DNA of 64,000 nucleotides. It comes from Phycisphaerae bacterium. GTDB taxonomy: Bacteria > Planctomycetota > Phycisphaerae > Sedimentisphaerales > Anaerohalosphaeraceae. The stretch lies in the NCBI GenBank assembly GCA_014859965.1, contig JACZKQ010000074.1, forward strand, positions 1 to 64,000, given 5' to 3'. A model generated the notes under the pieces. It was not told the DNA's origin. It saw nothing but the letters and a program-made list of their open reading frames with translations, and did not search any database. Shown piece after piece: positions 1 to 8,659 of this stretch (the stretch's first letter is position 1; every line of letters starts with the position of its first letter). The position numbers and the translations under genes were made by a program.

Positions 1-2
1 AG

Positions 3-1604
3 CTGCGGGTGGTTTGTCGGCTGGCGAAGGCGGCGGCGGAGGTGGAGGTTGCGGTATCGGGCGAGGGGGCGGTTTCGCGGGCGGTGCAGTATCCGTATCC
101 GTTTACGGGCCAGGCGGGAGATCAGCTGATCGTGCCGATGAACGAGGGGATTGCGTATCCGGTGGACGATGCGTCGATCGGGTCGATGTCGCTGGTGGGG
201 TACGGCGGGCATGGGATCTGTATGGCGTTCTGGGGAATGACCGACGGCAAGGCGGGGCAAATGGCGATCATCGAGACGACCGACGACATGCGGATTCGCA
301 TGGACCGCGTGGATGGGCTGCTCGGCATCGGGGCCGAATGGGAGGGGCAGAAGGGGCGGTTCGGGTACGAGCGGCGGCTGCGGTATGTGTTCTTCGATGA
401 AGGCGGGCACGTGGCGATGTGCAAGCGGTATCGGCGGCATGCGCAGGAGAAGGGTGTATTCAAGACATTGGCGGAGAAGCGGCGGGCGAACCCGCACGTG
501 GACCTTCTGATAGGGGCGGTGAACGTGTGGTGCTGGGACCGGGATGCGGTGGCGATTGTCCGGGAGATGCAGGCGGCGGGGATCGAGCGGATACTGTGGA
601 GCAATCGCGGGGGACCGGAGGCGATTGCGGCGATGAATGCGATGCCGGGGGTGCTGACGAGCCGGTACGATATCTACCAGGACTTGATGGACCCTGAGAT
701 AGTGCGGACGCAGTTGCGGGGGACGCATGCGGACTGGACGCAGGAGGGCTGGCCGCAGGATCTCATGCGGGATGAGCGGGGCGACTGGCGCAAGGGCTGG
801 CAGGTGCGCGGCAGGGATGGCGAGATGTATCCGTGCGGGGTGTTGTGCGACCGGCAGGCGGTGGAATATGCGAAGAGGCGGGTGCCGGCGGAGTTAGAGT
901 CGCATGCGTATCGGAGCCGGTTTATCGATACGACGACGGCGTCGCCGTGGCGGGAGTGCTACGATGAAAATCATCCGATGACGCGGACGGAGAGCAGGGA
1001 ATGGAAGATGCGGCTCTTGGCGTACATTTCGGAGGAGGCGGGGCTGGTGACAGGCTGCGAGACCGGGCATGATGCATCTGTGCCGTGGGTGCATTACTTC
1101 GAGGGGATGCTGAGCCTCGGGCCGTACAGGGTGCCTGATGCGGGCAGGAACATGGTTGCCGTTGTGGAGGAGGTGCCGGAGCGGGTGGCGAAGTTCCAGG
1201 TGGGGGAGAAGTACCGGCTGCCGCTGTGGGAACTGGTGTACCATGACTGCGTGGTGTCGCAGTGGTATTGGGGCGATTACAACAACAAGCTGCCGGCGAT
1301 CTGGGAGAAGCGGGATTTGTTCAACATCCTGTACGGGACGCCGCCGATGTTCATGTTCACGCGGCAGGGATGGAATGACAACAAGGAGCGGTTTGCGGCG
1401 AGCTATCGAAAGATTTGTCCGCTTGTGCGCAGGGTGGGCTATGAGGAGATGACCGATCACCGCATTCTGACGGAAGACCGGACGGTGCAGCAGACGGTGT
1501 TCGGCAACGGGGTCGAGGTGACGGTCAACTTCGGGCCGGCGTCCTATCGGCTTGCGGACGGGCAGGAGGTGGCGGCGATGGGGTTTGTGGTGGCGGGGCG
1601 GTGA
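3..1604 (+). CDS. GH101/GH129-related glycoside hydrolase, 5' partial
   Basis: The reading frame is open to the left edge, so the N-terminus lies outside the window. The GTG at 9 is only the first visible start codon. The C-terminal half has the pattern of glycosidases related to GH101/GH129: a run around 'ELVYHDCVVSQWYWGDYNN', then 'LYGTPPMFMF', then a C-terminal beta-domain ending in 'VTVNFG'. Many planctomycetes carry such enzymes for glycan breakdown. No catalytic residue can be assigned with confidence from this fragment. Family placement is by pattern recognition only, and the substrate is unknown. The next genes lie on the opposite strand and converge on it. Confidence 0.6.
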   Translation: MRVVCRLAKAAAEVEVAVSGEGAVSRAVQYPYPFTGQAGDQLIVPMNEGIAYPVDDASIGSMSLVGYGGHGICMAFWGMTDGKAGQMAIIETTDDMRIRMDRVDGLLGIGAEWEGQKGRFGYERRLRYVFFDEGGHVAMCKRYRRHAQEKGVFKTLAEKRRANPHVDLLIGAVNVWCWDRDAVAIVREMQAAGIERILWSNRGGPEAIAAMNAMPGVLTSRYDIYQDLMDPEIVRTQLRGTHADWTQEGWPQDLMRDERGDWRKGWQVRGRDGEMYPCGVLCDRQAVEYAKRRVPAELESHAYRSRFIDTTTASPWRECYDENHPMTRTESREWKMRLLAYISEEAGLVTGCETGHDASVPWVHYFEGMLSLGPYRVPDAGRNMVAVVEEVPERVAKFQVGEKYRLPLWELVYHDCVVSQWYWGDYNNKLPAIWEKRDLFNILYGTPPMFMFTRQGWNDNKERFAASYRKICPLVRRVGYEEMTDHRILTEDRTVQQTVFGNGVEVTVNFGPASYRLADGQEVAAMGFVVAGR

Positions 1605-1658
1605 CGTGCAAGGGCAAGATACCCTGCCGCCATCGCGGGCAAGATGCTCGCGACAATG

Positions 1659-1853
1659 TCAGCTGCAGATTCGGATGCCCATGACGATGCCCCAGATGCC
1701 GAGCGCCAGGGTGACGAACAAGCCGATCCATGAGACCCACATGGGCAGGACTGCGCCGCCGATGTATACGGGTGCCTCCTTTATCAGCCGGACGAAATGC
1801 AGCAGGCCAACGGTCAGGAAGATCGCACCGCTAATCATCATGTAGACCGCCAT
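1659..1853 (-). CDS. small two-helix membrane protein
   Basis: This 64-residue protein consists almost entirely of two hydrophobic helices, about residues 5-22 and 36-61, with a short polar link. Its ATG at 1853 follows a perfect AGGAGG six bases upstream, which is stronger than most sites in the window and argues that this small frame is translated. It starts 20 bases after the malQ stop, so the two are probably co-transcribed. I do not recognise the family and propose no function. Confidence 0.7.
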   Translation of the reverse strand: MAVYMMISGAIFLTVGLLHFVRLIKEAPVYIGGAVLPMWVSWIGLFVTLALGIWGIVMGIRICS

Positions 1854-1873
1854 AGTATGCCTCCTTTTGAATT

Positions 1874-3409
1874 CTATTTTGGTGAGCGGCGGGTTTTGTG
1901 GGTCAGGTCGGCAAGTCTGTCGATTAGGGCGCCGGTGAGGGCGCCCGGGACGGCGCGCCAGGTCCAGTTACTGTCGCCGACCGAGGCCGGCACGTTCATG
2001 CGGGCTTCGGCGCCGAGGCCGAGCACGTCCTGCAGCGGGATAACGGCCAGGTCGGCGCGCGACTTCATGACCAGGTTGATCATGGCCCATGCAAGTTCCT
2101 CGGGGTGATCCCACAGGGACTTGCCCGAATACTTCTTGAACTTTTTGGCGAAGTAGGCGCGGATGTGGTCGCGCTGGGCGTCTGAGATTTCGGTGTCGAA
2201 CCATCCCTTGGCGGTGTTGTTGTCGTGGGTGCCGGTGTAGGCGACGCAGTTTTTGACATAGTTGCGCGGCGCGTGGATGTTTGTCTTGTCGTCGAAGGGC
2301 AGGCCGAACTGGAGGATGCGCATGCCGGTGAAGTTATACTCATCGATGACGTGCCGGACGGCCGGTGTGATTCGGCCGAGGTCTTCGATGATGAGGGGGC
2401 ACTCGGGGAAACGCTTAAAGAGCGTGTCGAAAAAGTCGATGGCGGGCACGCGGATCCATTTGCCCTTCGCGGCGGTTTTGTTGATTGCGGGAATGCGGTA
2501 AAAGGCGACCAATCCCCTGAAGTGATCGATCCGCACGGCGTCAAACATTTGCAGGTTATGGGCGAGACGGTCGAACCACCAGCCGTACCGATCTTTGCGC
2601 AGGGCGGCCCAGTCATAGACGGGATGGCCCCATCGCTGACCCGTGTCGCTGTACATGTCCGGCGGCATGCCGGAAACGAAGAGGGGCTTCTTGGGGTGGT
2701 TGAGTTTGAAGAACTGCCGATGCGCCCAGACATCGGCGCTGTCGTACGCGACGTACAGCGGCAGATCGCCGATGAGCAGGATGCCGTGCTCATTGCAGTA
2801 TTGCTTGAGGATGTCCCATTGCTTGAAAAACTTGTATTGAAGGAATTTTTCTTTTTCGATGGCGTTGCGGTGTTCGAGGCGAAACTGGCGGAGGCTTTCG
2901 GGTTGGCGGTCGCGGAGCCCCTTGGGCCATCGGGACCAGTCACCGGTGCCGCGCACCCCGCGGATGGTTACAAATAACGCGAAATCATCGAGCCAGCCGT
3001 TGTGGTCGATGCAGAACTGGTGATAAAGGTGATCCTCGCCGGCACTTAGAAAACGCGTAAAGGCGGCGTCGAGCATATTCTGTTTGATGGGTATCACGCG
3101 CGCGAAGTCGACGCGGTCGGCGGGCAGGTCCGGCAGGTTTTTTGCCGGGTCATTGGTCAAGAGGCCCTGCCTGTACAGCCGCTGAGGGCTGATGAGCAGG
3201 GGGTCGCCCGCGAACACCGAAATGCCGCTGTAGGGGGAATGATCGAGCGAGGCCGAGGGGTTGACCGGCAGTACCTGCCAGCAGCTTTGGTGGGCGCGGG
3301 CCAGTGCGTCGGCGAATTCGAAGGCCTCGGGGCCGATATCGCCGATGCCGAACTTCGACGGCAATGACGTGATGTGCATCAGGATTCCACTGGTGCGTCG
3401 GGTCTTCAT
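1874..3409 (-). CDS. malQ: 4-alpha-glucanotransferase (amylomaltase, GH77)
   Basis: This enzyme transfers alpha-1,4-glucan segments between maltodextrins in the cytoplasm, in glycogen/maltodextrin turnover. The 511-residue length matches short bacterial amylomaltases. GH77 landmarks are clear: 'SGILMHITSLPS' at the N-terminus, 'CWQVLPVNP' near residue 44, 'SPYSG' near 58, the nucleophile Asp295 in 'VRIDHFRG', the acid/base Glu342 in 'IIEDLG', and Asp396 in 'GTHDN'. GGAG lies before the ATG. The small membrane protein follows it. A GH15 enzyme at 18-19.9 kb could act on related glucans, but the two are not linked in one operon. Confidence 0.96.
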   Translation of the reverse strand: MKTRRTSGILMHITSLPSKFGIGDIGPEAFEFADALARAHQSCWQVLPVNPSASLDHSPYSGISVFAGDPLLISPQRLYRQGLLTNDPAKNLPDLPADRVDFARVIPIKQNMLDAAFTRFLSAGEDHLYHQFCIDHNGWLDDFALFVTIRGVRGTGDWSRWPKGLRDRQPESLRQFRLEHRNAIEKEKFLQYKFFKQWDILKQYCNEHGILLIGDLPLYVAYDSADVWAHRQFFKLNHPKKPLFVSGMPPDMYSDTGQRWGHPVYDWAALRKDRYGWWFDRLAHNLQMFDAVRIDHFRGLVAFYRIPAINKTAAKGKWIRVPAIDFFDTLFKRFPECPLIIEDLGRITPAVRHVIDEYNFTGMRILQFGLPFDDKTNIHAPRNYVKNCVAYTGTHDNNTAKGWFDTEISDAQRDHIRAYFAKKFKKYSGKSLWDHPEELAWAMINLVMKSRADLAVIPLQDVLGLGAEARMNVPASVGDSNWTWRAVPGALTGALIDRLADLTHKTRRSPK

Positions 3410-3443
3410 TTCTGTCTCCGGTGCGCTCTTTGTGACGGCTCGG

Positions 3444-4316
3444 TCACGGCGTTCCTAAGTCGATCGTTGCATCGCCGATGACGAGACATCGCACGTTTGT
3501 CGCCTCTCTCAGCGGCGTCAGTACGGTCGCCTGTTTGCGGTCGACATCCAGGGCCTTGACAACACCCAACGCGATATCGCTGCTGGTACTGTCCGCGAGT
3601 GCGACGAGGCGGTTTACGCAGCCGCCATCAGTAATAACTCGGCCGCTTTGGACGGCGACTTCAGCCAGATTGAGCGGCAGGAGCGCCGCGTGCCGAAAGT
3701 AGTCGGCAAACTGGTGAATGCGATGGCGGCGTCTCTGTTCCGGCGTCTTGACGCCAAGGGCCGCGGGCGTGCGGATGCGAGCAATGGGGGCATCGAATCG
3801 GTCGAGTCCGGCGAGGATGGGTTCCAGTTCACTTTGACGCTGGAGGGCGATAATGACTGCCGGCCGCACAATGCGGTAGACGGTCCACCACAGAGCCGCC
3901 GCGGCGCCGCCGCAGACCAGGCCGGGCGTGTCGATGAGGGTGGTATCGGCCTTAGTCCGAACGCATGCCAGACATTGGCCGAGGGCGGCCGTGAATTGCA
4001 GGAGGTGGCCCACGGGGGTGACATCGCCGACGAAGGCGATGGCTTCGGCATTGCGGGCGGCGAGGTCGCCGCAGGGGCTGTCGAGAACACAGCAGCCGAC
4101 GGCGGCCGGAGGTCCGATGTGCGACTGGCCTGTATCGGCGTCTACAAAGGCGACAGGGCCTGCGGATGCGAGCCGCTCGGCCAGTGCGGCGGCGAGGGAG
4201 GTTTTGCCGGTATCGGCGGCGCCCAGAAAAAGGCAAACGCCGCCTTTGAGGCGGTGCCTTGAGAGGAGATCGTCGACCATTGTCTCAACCCAATTCTCCA
4301 TATTCTCCACATCCAT
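3444..4316 (-). CDS. Clp1/Grc3-type polynucleotide 5'-hydroxyl kinase-like P-loop protein
   Basis: The protein has 290 residues. A Walker A loop 'GAADTGKTS' (32-40) is followed by 'VDADTGQSHIGPP' (58-70), the signature pair of the Clp1/Grc3/Nol9 polynucleotide kinase family, which phosphorylates 5'-OH ends of RNA or DNA. 'LIDTPGLV' serves as a Walker B-like strand. The C-terminal third is a small beta-rich region, as in other members. An alternative ATG at 4301 has a GGAG only three bases before it; I kept the first ATG. It lies 34 bases after the malQ start on the same strand and near rtcA, another RNA-end enzyme. The true substrate is unknown. Confidence 0.8.
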   Translation of the reverse strand: MDVENMENWVETMVDDLLSRHRLKGGVCLFLGAADTGKTSLAAALAERLASAGPVAFVDADTGQSHIGPPAAVGCCVLDSPCGDLAARNAEAIAFVGDVTPVGHLLQFTAALGQCLACVRTKADTTLIDTPGLVCGGAAAALWWTVYRIVRPAVIIALQRQSELEPILAGLDRFDAPIARIRTPAALGVKTPEQRRRHRIHQFADYFRHAALLPLNLAEVAVQSGRVITDGGCVNRLVALADSTSSDIALGVVKALDVDRKQATVLTPLREATNVRCLVIGDATIDLGTP

Positions 4317-4503
4317 AGACTCGCCATCCTATCGGCGGGTCCGGAGACTGTCCAGTGATGGATTTGCAGCACAGGCATTTTGTGCGTGCGAAGAGGGCGA
4401 ACGGAATTTCTCGGCCGCCCGTAGAGGTATGATAAGCGTTCACATTCGGATCTTTGACGGAATTGGGAAATGTACTACAAGAGCAACGCATGGAGGACAA
4501 AAT
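4317..4503. other. intergenic region between divergent genes
   Basis: This is the first part of the 412-base gap between the divergent kinase and DUF6345 genes. I see no gene. A TATGAT-like -10 hexamer near 4429 on the plus strand has no good -35 partner, so I do not call a promoter. Confidence 0.5.
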
Positions 4504-4606
4504 CGGGGAGAAACTCGCCCCGCGCAAATCAAGCAACTCAGCAATCCCCTGGTAAAGTACAGGGGAGTTACTCTGAAAACAAGGCCCAGGAAGTTACCTG
4601 GAGGGC
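4504..4606 (+). promoter_or_regulatory. structured 5' leader with three stem-loops
   Basis: Three short hairpins lie in a row upstream of the dockerin/DUF6345 gene: 4504-4522 (CGGGG paired with CCCCG), 4546-4565 (CCCCTG/CAGGGG, perfect, 8-base loop GTAAAGTA) and 4583-4606 (imperfect, around CAGG/CCTG). Together they could form a cis-acting RNA element. I compared the motifs I remember for the cyclic-di-GMP, SAM and glutamine classes and none fits, so no riboswitch class is assigned. Confidence 0.4.
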
Positions 4607-4728
4607 TTAACCATACATGTCTAAAGTTTCAGAAAAAAAATGTTCACATCAGGTGTGCGGGCGTGCAGCGGCGAACCGGCCGATGCAAGCCAGGGGACGG
4701 GCATGCCGCTTAGTAAAGGAGTACCTTT

Positions 4729-6735
4729 ATGGTTATTTTCAATAGTGTAGGCAAATGTTTCGGTAATCTGCAGCGGTGGGCGGTGTTATGCGTCTTCGCC
4801 ATGGGTCTTTCGGCGGTTTCTCCCGGCTACGGCCAGAGTCTTAACGCCTCCTGCGGCAACTGCCCGGGTGACGTGAATGGAGACAATGTTGTCAATATGA
4901 AGGACTTCGCCATTATGGCGTCCAACTGGCTGGGTGAATGCGACGATAAGCTGCCGGTGCTGGTCGTGACGGGTTCCGGCTTGTCGGAGCAGGCGGCCTT
5001 CGCATTAGCCGAGGAACTCGGGGTTGGGGGGCAGAGGGTCGGCCTGGAAGACGGCGTGGTTCTGTTCATAGATCCGTTGTTGTTTCAGGCGGTGCCCACC
5101 CTGCCCATTGTGGACCAGGATTTGATTGACGAACTGACGCGGGCAAGTGCCGACGACGAGGGGCCGCTGAGTTTCGAGGCGATCGATTTTGAGGCCCTGG
5201 ACAAGATGAGACCTTATGATCCTCAGCAGGCGCTGAAAAAGTTCCAGGAAGCGCTGCGGCAGGTCGGGGGTCCGGGTGACGGTGCACTGCCTCAGATCGA
5301 ACACACCATTTTCGAGGCGTTTGACACCAAGGGCGCCCTGCTGCTGCCGGCCGTGCAAGCGGCCAAACTCGATACGCGCGTCAGCTTCAATTATGAGGCG
5401 GCAGGGGTGCCTCTGGTCGGTCCGGGCGCGCAAATCAGCGCAACGTTCGACCCTGAGGGCAGGATCAGCCAGTTGCTTCATTCGGCGCGATCCTACGGGC
5501 CGGGAGAGCCGGTGCAGATCATCTCGCCGGAGGAAGCGGCGCTGCGCTGTGCGGAGTTGTATCCTGGGCTGCGGGCGCAGATTCGGCCGCGGCTGGTTTA
5601 TTATGCGCCCCCGTTGTCCCTTCGGGGTGTTAAGTCGCTTGTGCCGTGCTACGACTGCGGCGGGACGGCGCGAAGCGGTGCGGGTGGAGTCGTCAATCTC
5701 ATGGAGTCGCTGATTCCGGCGACGGACAATCCTCAGTACGTTCCGCACGTGTCACTGGACGTCATGGTGCAGCGCAATCTGGTGATGGCGACGGCCTCGG
5801 TGGAGGGTGGGGCGGCGCCCTACTCGTTCCAATGGGTCTCATCTTCGACCGCGCTGCCGGACTATCCGGCGGATGCGGCGCAGATTGAATACAATGCCCT
5901 GTCGCGCGAGCCGGGTACTTATCCTGAGACGATCAAGGTTGTCGTGACCGACGAAAACGGCGTTGTGGTTCAGGCTTTGCAGACGGTCACCGTTGAGATC
6001 GATCAGGGATTTGCCGGCGGACCGGCTTTGCTGGCGACGGGCGCCGAATTCGGCGTCGAGCGGGCGGTTTCGGACCTGGGCGGCCCCGAGCAGAGCGGCT
6101 ACGTCAATCGCATGTCTCAGGAAGTTATTAAGCGGTTTAACTGGACCGGCGCGAGCAGTTGGGAGCGCGATTTCAAGGATAACGAGACGTGGCCCAGCGG
6201 CCTGGACCATCTTTACGTGGACGCGGTGGATCAGGCGTTTTACGTGGGTCACGGCTGGGGCGGCGGAATCACCTTCGAGAGCAACAGTGACGACAAGAAC
6301 CTGTGGTATACGGATGTGCCCGGGGCGTGGGGCGACGGCGATCTGGAATGGATGGTGCTGTTGTCCTGTCAGGTGCTCAGGGCCGAATCTGACGGCAAGT
6401 CGTGGTGGCAGCGGTGGGGGCCGGCGTTTGACGGGCTTCACCTGCTCCTGGGCTATCAGACCAACGCCCGCGCCAACACCGACACGGCCAAACGGTTCGC
6501 CGAGTATCAATTGGGCCGCAATTTCGGATTCACGAAGGTGACGCTGCCGATACGGGCGGCATGGTGCCAGGCGAAGAAGGAAGAGCAGCCGAACGATCGC
6601 GAAGCGGTCGTCATGGGCGTGGTCGGCCCCGGCAACATCAGCAACTACAACGATTACTTCTGGAGCAAAGGCCCGGTGGGGCCCGACATCCGGGGTTCAA
6701 ATATCCGCGGGTATTGGCGGATTGTGTATAAGTGA
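4729..6735 (+). CDS. secreted dockerin protein with C-terminal DUF6345-like domain
   Basis: The protein has 668 residues. A signal peptide (about 1-36, hydrophobic core 17-32, ending near 'GYGQS') is followed at once by one dockerin-type calcium repeat, 'GDVNGDNVVNMKDFAIMAS' (about 48-66) plus 'NWL'. A long middle region with no recognised fold comes next. From about residue 440 the sequence resembles DUF6345: 'DQAFYVGHGWGGG' near 505 and a 'LLSCQVL' strand. The His/Gly and Cys placement recalls a caspase/gingipain-like arrangement, but protease activity is only a guess. AAAGGAG seven bases before the ATG fixes the start. The dockerin suggests non-covalent attachment outside the cell. Confidence 0.75.
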   Translation: MVIFNSVGKCFGNLQRWAVLCVFAMGLSAVSPGYGQSLNASCGNCPGDVNGDNVVNMKDFAIMASNWLGECDDKLPVLVVTGSGLSEQAAFALAEELGVGGQRVGLEDGVVLFIDPLLFQAVPTLPIVDQDLIDELTRASADDEGPLSFEAIDFEALDKMRPYDPQQALKKFQEALRQVGGPGDGALPQIEHTIFEAFDTKGALLLPAVQAAKLDTRVSFNYEAAGVPLVGPGAQISATFDPEGRISQLLHSARSYGPGEPVQIISPEEAALRCAELYPGLRAQIRPRLVYYAPPLSLRGVKSLVPCYDCGGTARSGAGGVVNLMESLIPATDNPQYVPHVSLDVMVQRNLVMATASVEGGAAPYSFQWVSSSTALPDYPADAAQIEYNALSREPGTYPETIKVVVTDENGVVVQALQTVTVEIDQGFAGGPALLATGAEFGVERAVSDLGGPEQSGYVNRMSQEVIKRFNWTGASSWERDFKDNETWPSGLDHLYVDAVDQAFYVGHGWGGGITFESNSDDKNLWYTDVPGAWGDGDLEWMVLLSCQVLRAESDGKSWWQRWGPAFDGLHLLLGYQTNARANTDTAKRFAEYQLGRNFGFTKVTLPIRAAWCQAKKEEQPNDREAVVMGVVGPGNISNYNDYFWSKGPVGPDIRGSNIRGYWRIVYK

Positions 6736-6809
6736 TGCAGCAGCGGCATCGAGGCATGTCCGGCCGGAGGACCGGATGTGCCTGCGATGCTTGCAGATGT
6801 ACTTTGGTC

Positions 6810-7822
6810 TCATCCGATGGTGATTTGGACTGTGTTGGCCGGTCCGCCGGTTACCTGGATGTCGACATCGAGGAATTTTCTGATGACTTCGATGTTGGTT
6901 AAGGTGTGAGTTGTCGGCTTTCCTGTTCGGAAACGGCTGCCGCCGGCGAGCGCCATCGGGATCAGAATCTGGTCGGCGAGATGCGGACCGACGGGGGCGT
7001 CGACGGTGAGGTAATCGAGTGCTTCCTGTGCGGCGCTTTGGGCGACCTTTTCGGCGGGCAGGCCCTTTCTGCCGAAGGCGGTGAAGACCTCGCATAGCGA
7101 TTCGCTCTGGATTCTAATCATGACAACGTTGCCGGGGCCGCAGGAGTTTTCGATCTGCCTGGCGAGGAGGCATTCCGGCGGCAAGTGGAGTGCGTCGGCA
7201 ATGACGGTGAGTTCACGCTCGGCAATGGAGAGGGGGAGTTTGGCAACGAGTCCCTCGGCTGTCCGCCGCGCGATCGCGCCTCGTTCCATGAGTACAACAG
7301 GCGCGAGCGGAGCGGGTTCGATGTGGATGACGACCCGGCCGCCACCCGCAGGGAGAAGCCGTACCGCTCCAGTCTGAAGGTGAGCCTTGCTCCCATCTTT
7401 TCGAGCAGCGGGAAGAAGGTTGTGGCGAGGAAATCCCAGGGCGGCGCCATCGGGTTGTGCGTGCCGCCTTCGAGGACGAGCGTGGACGGGCCGTCGGCGG
7501 TGAGCAGGGCCGGCAGGACGGTTTGGAGCACGAGCGACGTGCTGCCGGCGGTGCCCACGGCGAAGTTGTACTTGCCGGAGGCGGCGGGCCGCGATGCGAA
7601 GGTCAACTCGGCCGAGCCGATTGTGTTGCCGGTAACTTCGGCACTGCCGACCTGTACGGCCGCATTCACGGCGGTCAGGTGCTGCCGCCGCAGACCAGGC
7701 TTTTCGCGGGCGGCGCGGATGTTGAGGACGCGAAAGGCCTTGCCCGTCACCAGTGACAGGGCCAGACTGGTTCGCAGGATCTGCCCGCCCCCTTCGCCCA
7801 TTGAGCCGTCGATTGTAAGCAT
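6810..7822 (-). pseudogene. rtcA: RNA 3'-terminal phosphate cyclase with single-base frameshift
   Basis: RtcA converts RNA 3'-phosphate ends to 2',3'-cyclic phosphates using ATP. The N-terminal part starts at ATG 7822 (AGGA upstream) and shows 'DGSMGEGGGQILR' and 'EKPGLRRQHLT'. It runs correctly to 'ERYGFS', then must change frame to continue as 'PAGGGRVVIHIEPA' and on to the C-terminal 'GPHLADQILIPMALAGG', which holds the active-site His. The break is at 7351-7353, where a CCC run (minus strand) should be CCCC. With the base restored the protein would have 337 residues, the normal RtcA length. No other damage is visible, so this is a recent mutation, a sequencing error, or slippage. Confidence 0.88.
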
Positions 7823-7961
7823 TTGTATTCCTGAATACGGTGCATTCGGCATTACATTCCGGGTGTGCATGGACTGCTGGAGAAAGGGTGGTACAAGAGG
7901 CATCGCTGCCTGCGATCCGTCATCCGTACTTGCCGTCCTCCGATCGACGGATTGTGCAGTT

Positions 7962-8240
7962 CTACGACGACCGGTCACGGGTTGTCGTTGGCAGGGCGTA
8001 GAGCCCATGGCCGCTGTGGCGGAGTTTGCCTTGGCGGCACAATTCCTCCCACACTTCGTCCGGAAACTGATCCGGCGGCCGGATCGCGAAGACACCTGTG
8101 GATCCGCCCGAAAACGGCCCGTGTCCGAGCCGCGAATCGTCATCAAGGGCTGTGAGCTTGAGCCGCTTCTTGAACGCCTTCATCGCGCGTGTGAGTATCT
8201 CCGGCGTTATGTCCCCATTTTGTGCCTGCTGGTCTGTCAT
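7962..8240 (-). CDS. conserved small hypothetical protein
   Basis: The protein has 92 residues from the ATG at 8240, which has GGAG about 8 bases upstream. A longer in-frame ATG at 8300 lacks a ribosome site. The sequence is soluble, with a basic helix 'AMKAFKKRLKLT' followed by 'DDDSRLGHGP' and a winged-helix-like C-terminus ('FPDEVWEELCRQGKLRHSG'). Similar short proteins occur in planctomycetes as far as I recall, but no function is known to me. It lies 139 bases upstream of rtcA on the same strand and could be co-transcribed with it. Confidence 0.65.
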   Translation of the reverse strand: MTDQQAQNGDITPEILTRAMKAFKKRLKLTALDDDSRLGHGPFSGGSTGVFAIRPPDQFPDEVWEELCRQGKLRHSGHGLYALPTTTRDRSS

Positions 8241-8507
8241 CCGATTGGCTCCACTAGTTTTCGTCGCTCTCTCCGCATATATTACGAATCCCGGCGGCAT
8301 TGAGTTACGCGCTACATTACTTTAAAACGCGTCTGAAGTCGTTTGGTTCACTTCGTCGTTTCTTGATTGTTCTCCTTGCACAGTGTTTCCCGGATTGCAT
8401 CATAGCATGCACTCTGCACGTGTCAATAATTGTGGTATGTTTTTACGTATTATGATTGCAAGGGGTACATCTTGCGGAGTGACGTTTAAATGTGCAGCAG
8501 TAGGGGA
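8241..8507. other. AT-richer intergenic region, no gene
   Basis: This non-coding stretch separates the small hypothetical gene from the promoter of the giant beta-helix gene. It is visibly richer in A and T than the flanking genes. I see no open frame with a ribosome site and no strong hairpin. Confidence 0.5.
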
Positions 8508-8536
8508 TTGACATAAGTCTCTGCTGGGTGTATACT
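8508..8536 (+). promoter_or_regulatory. sigma70-type promoter for the giant beta-helix gene
   Basis: TTGACA at 8508-8513, a 17-base spacer, and TATACT at 8531-8536: a perfect -35 and a five-of-six -10 at ideal spacing. Transcription would begin near 8543, giving a leader of about 117 bases before the GTG at 8660. Confidence 0.8.
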
Positions 8537-8659
8537 ATCTACAATCGTGTTTTTTGCCCGACCAGGAGTATGCCGTTTGATTTTTACCACTGCGATTGTC
8601 GGGTTTCCTCGGTGTTCTTGTAAGCTCGTACCAAAAAAAGCATTTTGGAAGGGTTTTCC

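Noticed and set aside
4504-4606. Cyclic-di-GMP or other known riboswitch
   Set aside because: The conserved GEMM core bases are missing and I recognise no other class; only hairpins can be claimed.
7345-7360. Programmed frameshift in rtcA
   Set aside because: No slippery heptamer and no stimulating structure is evident; mutation or sequence error is simpler.
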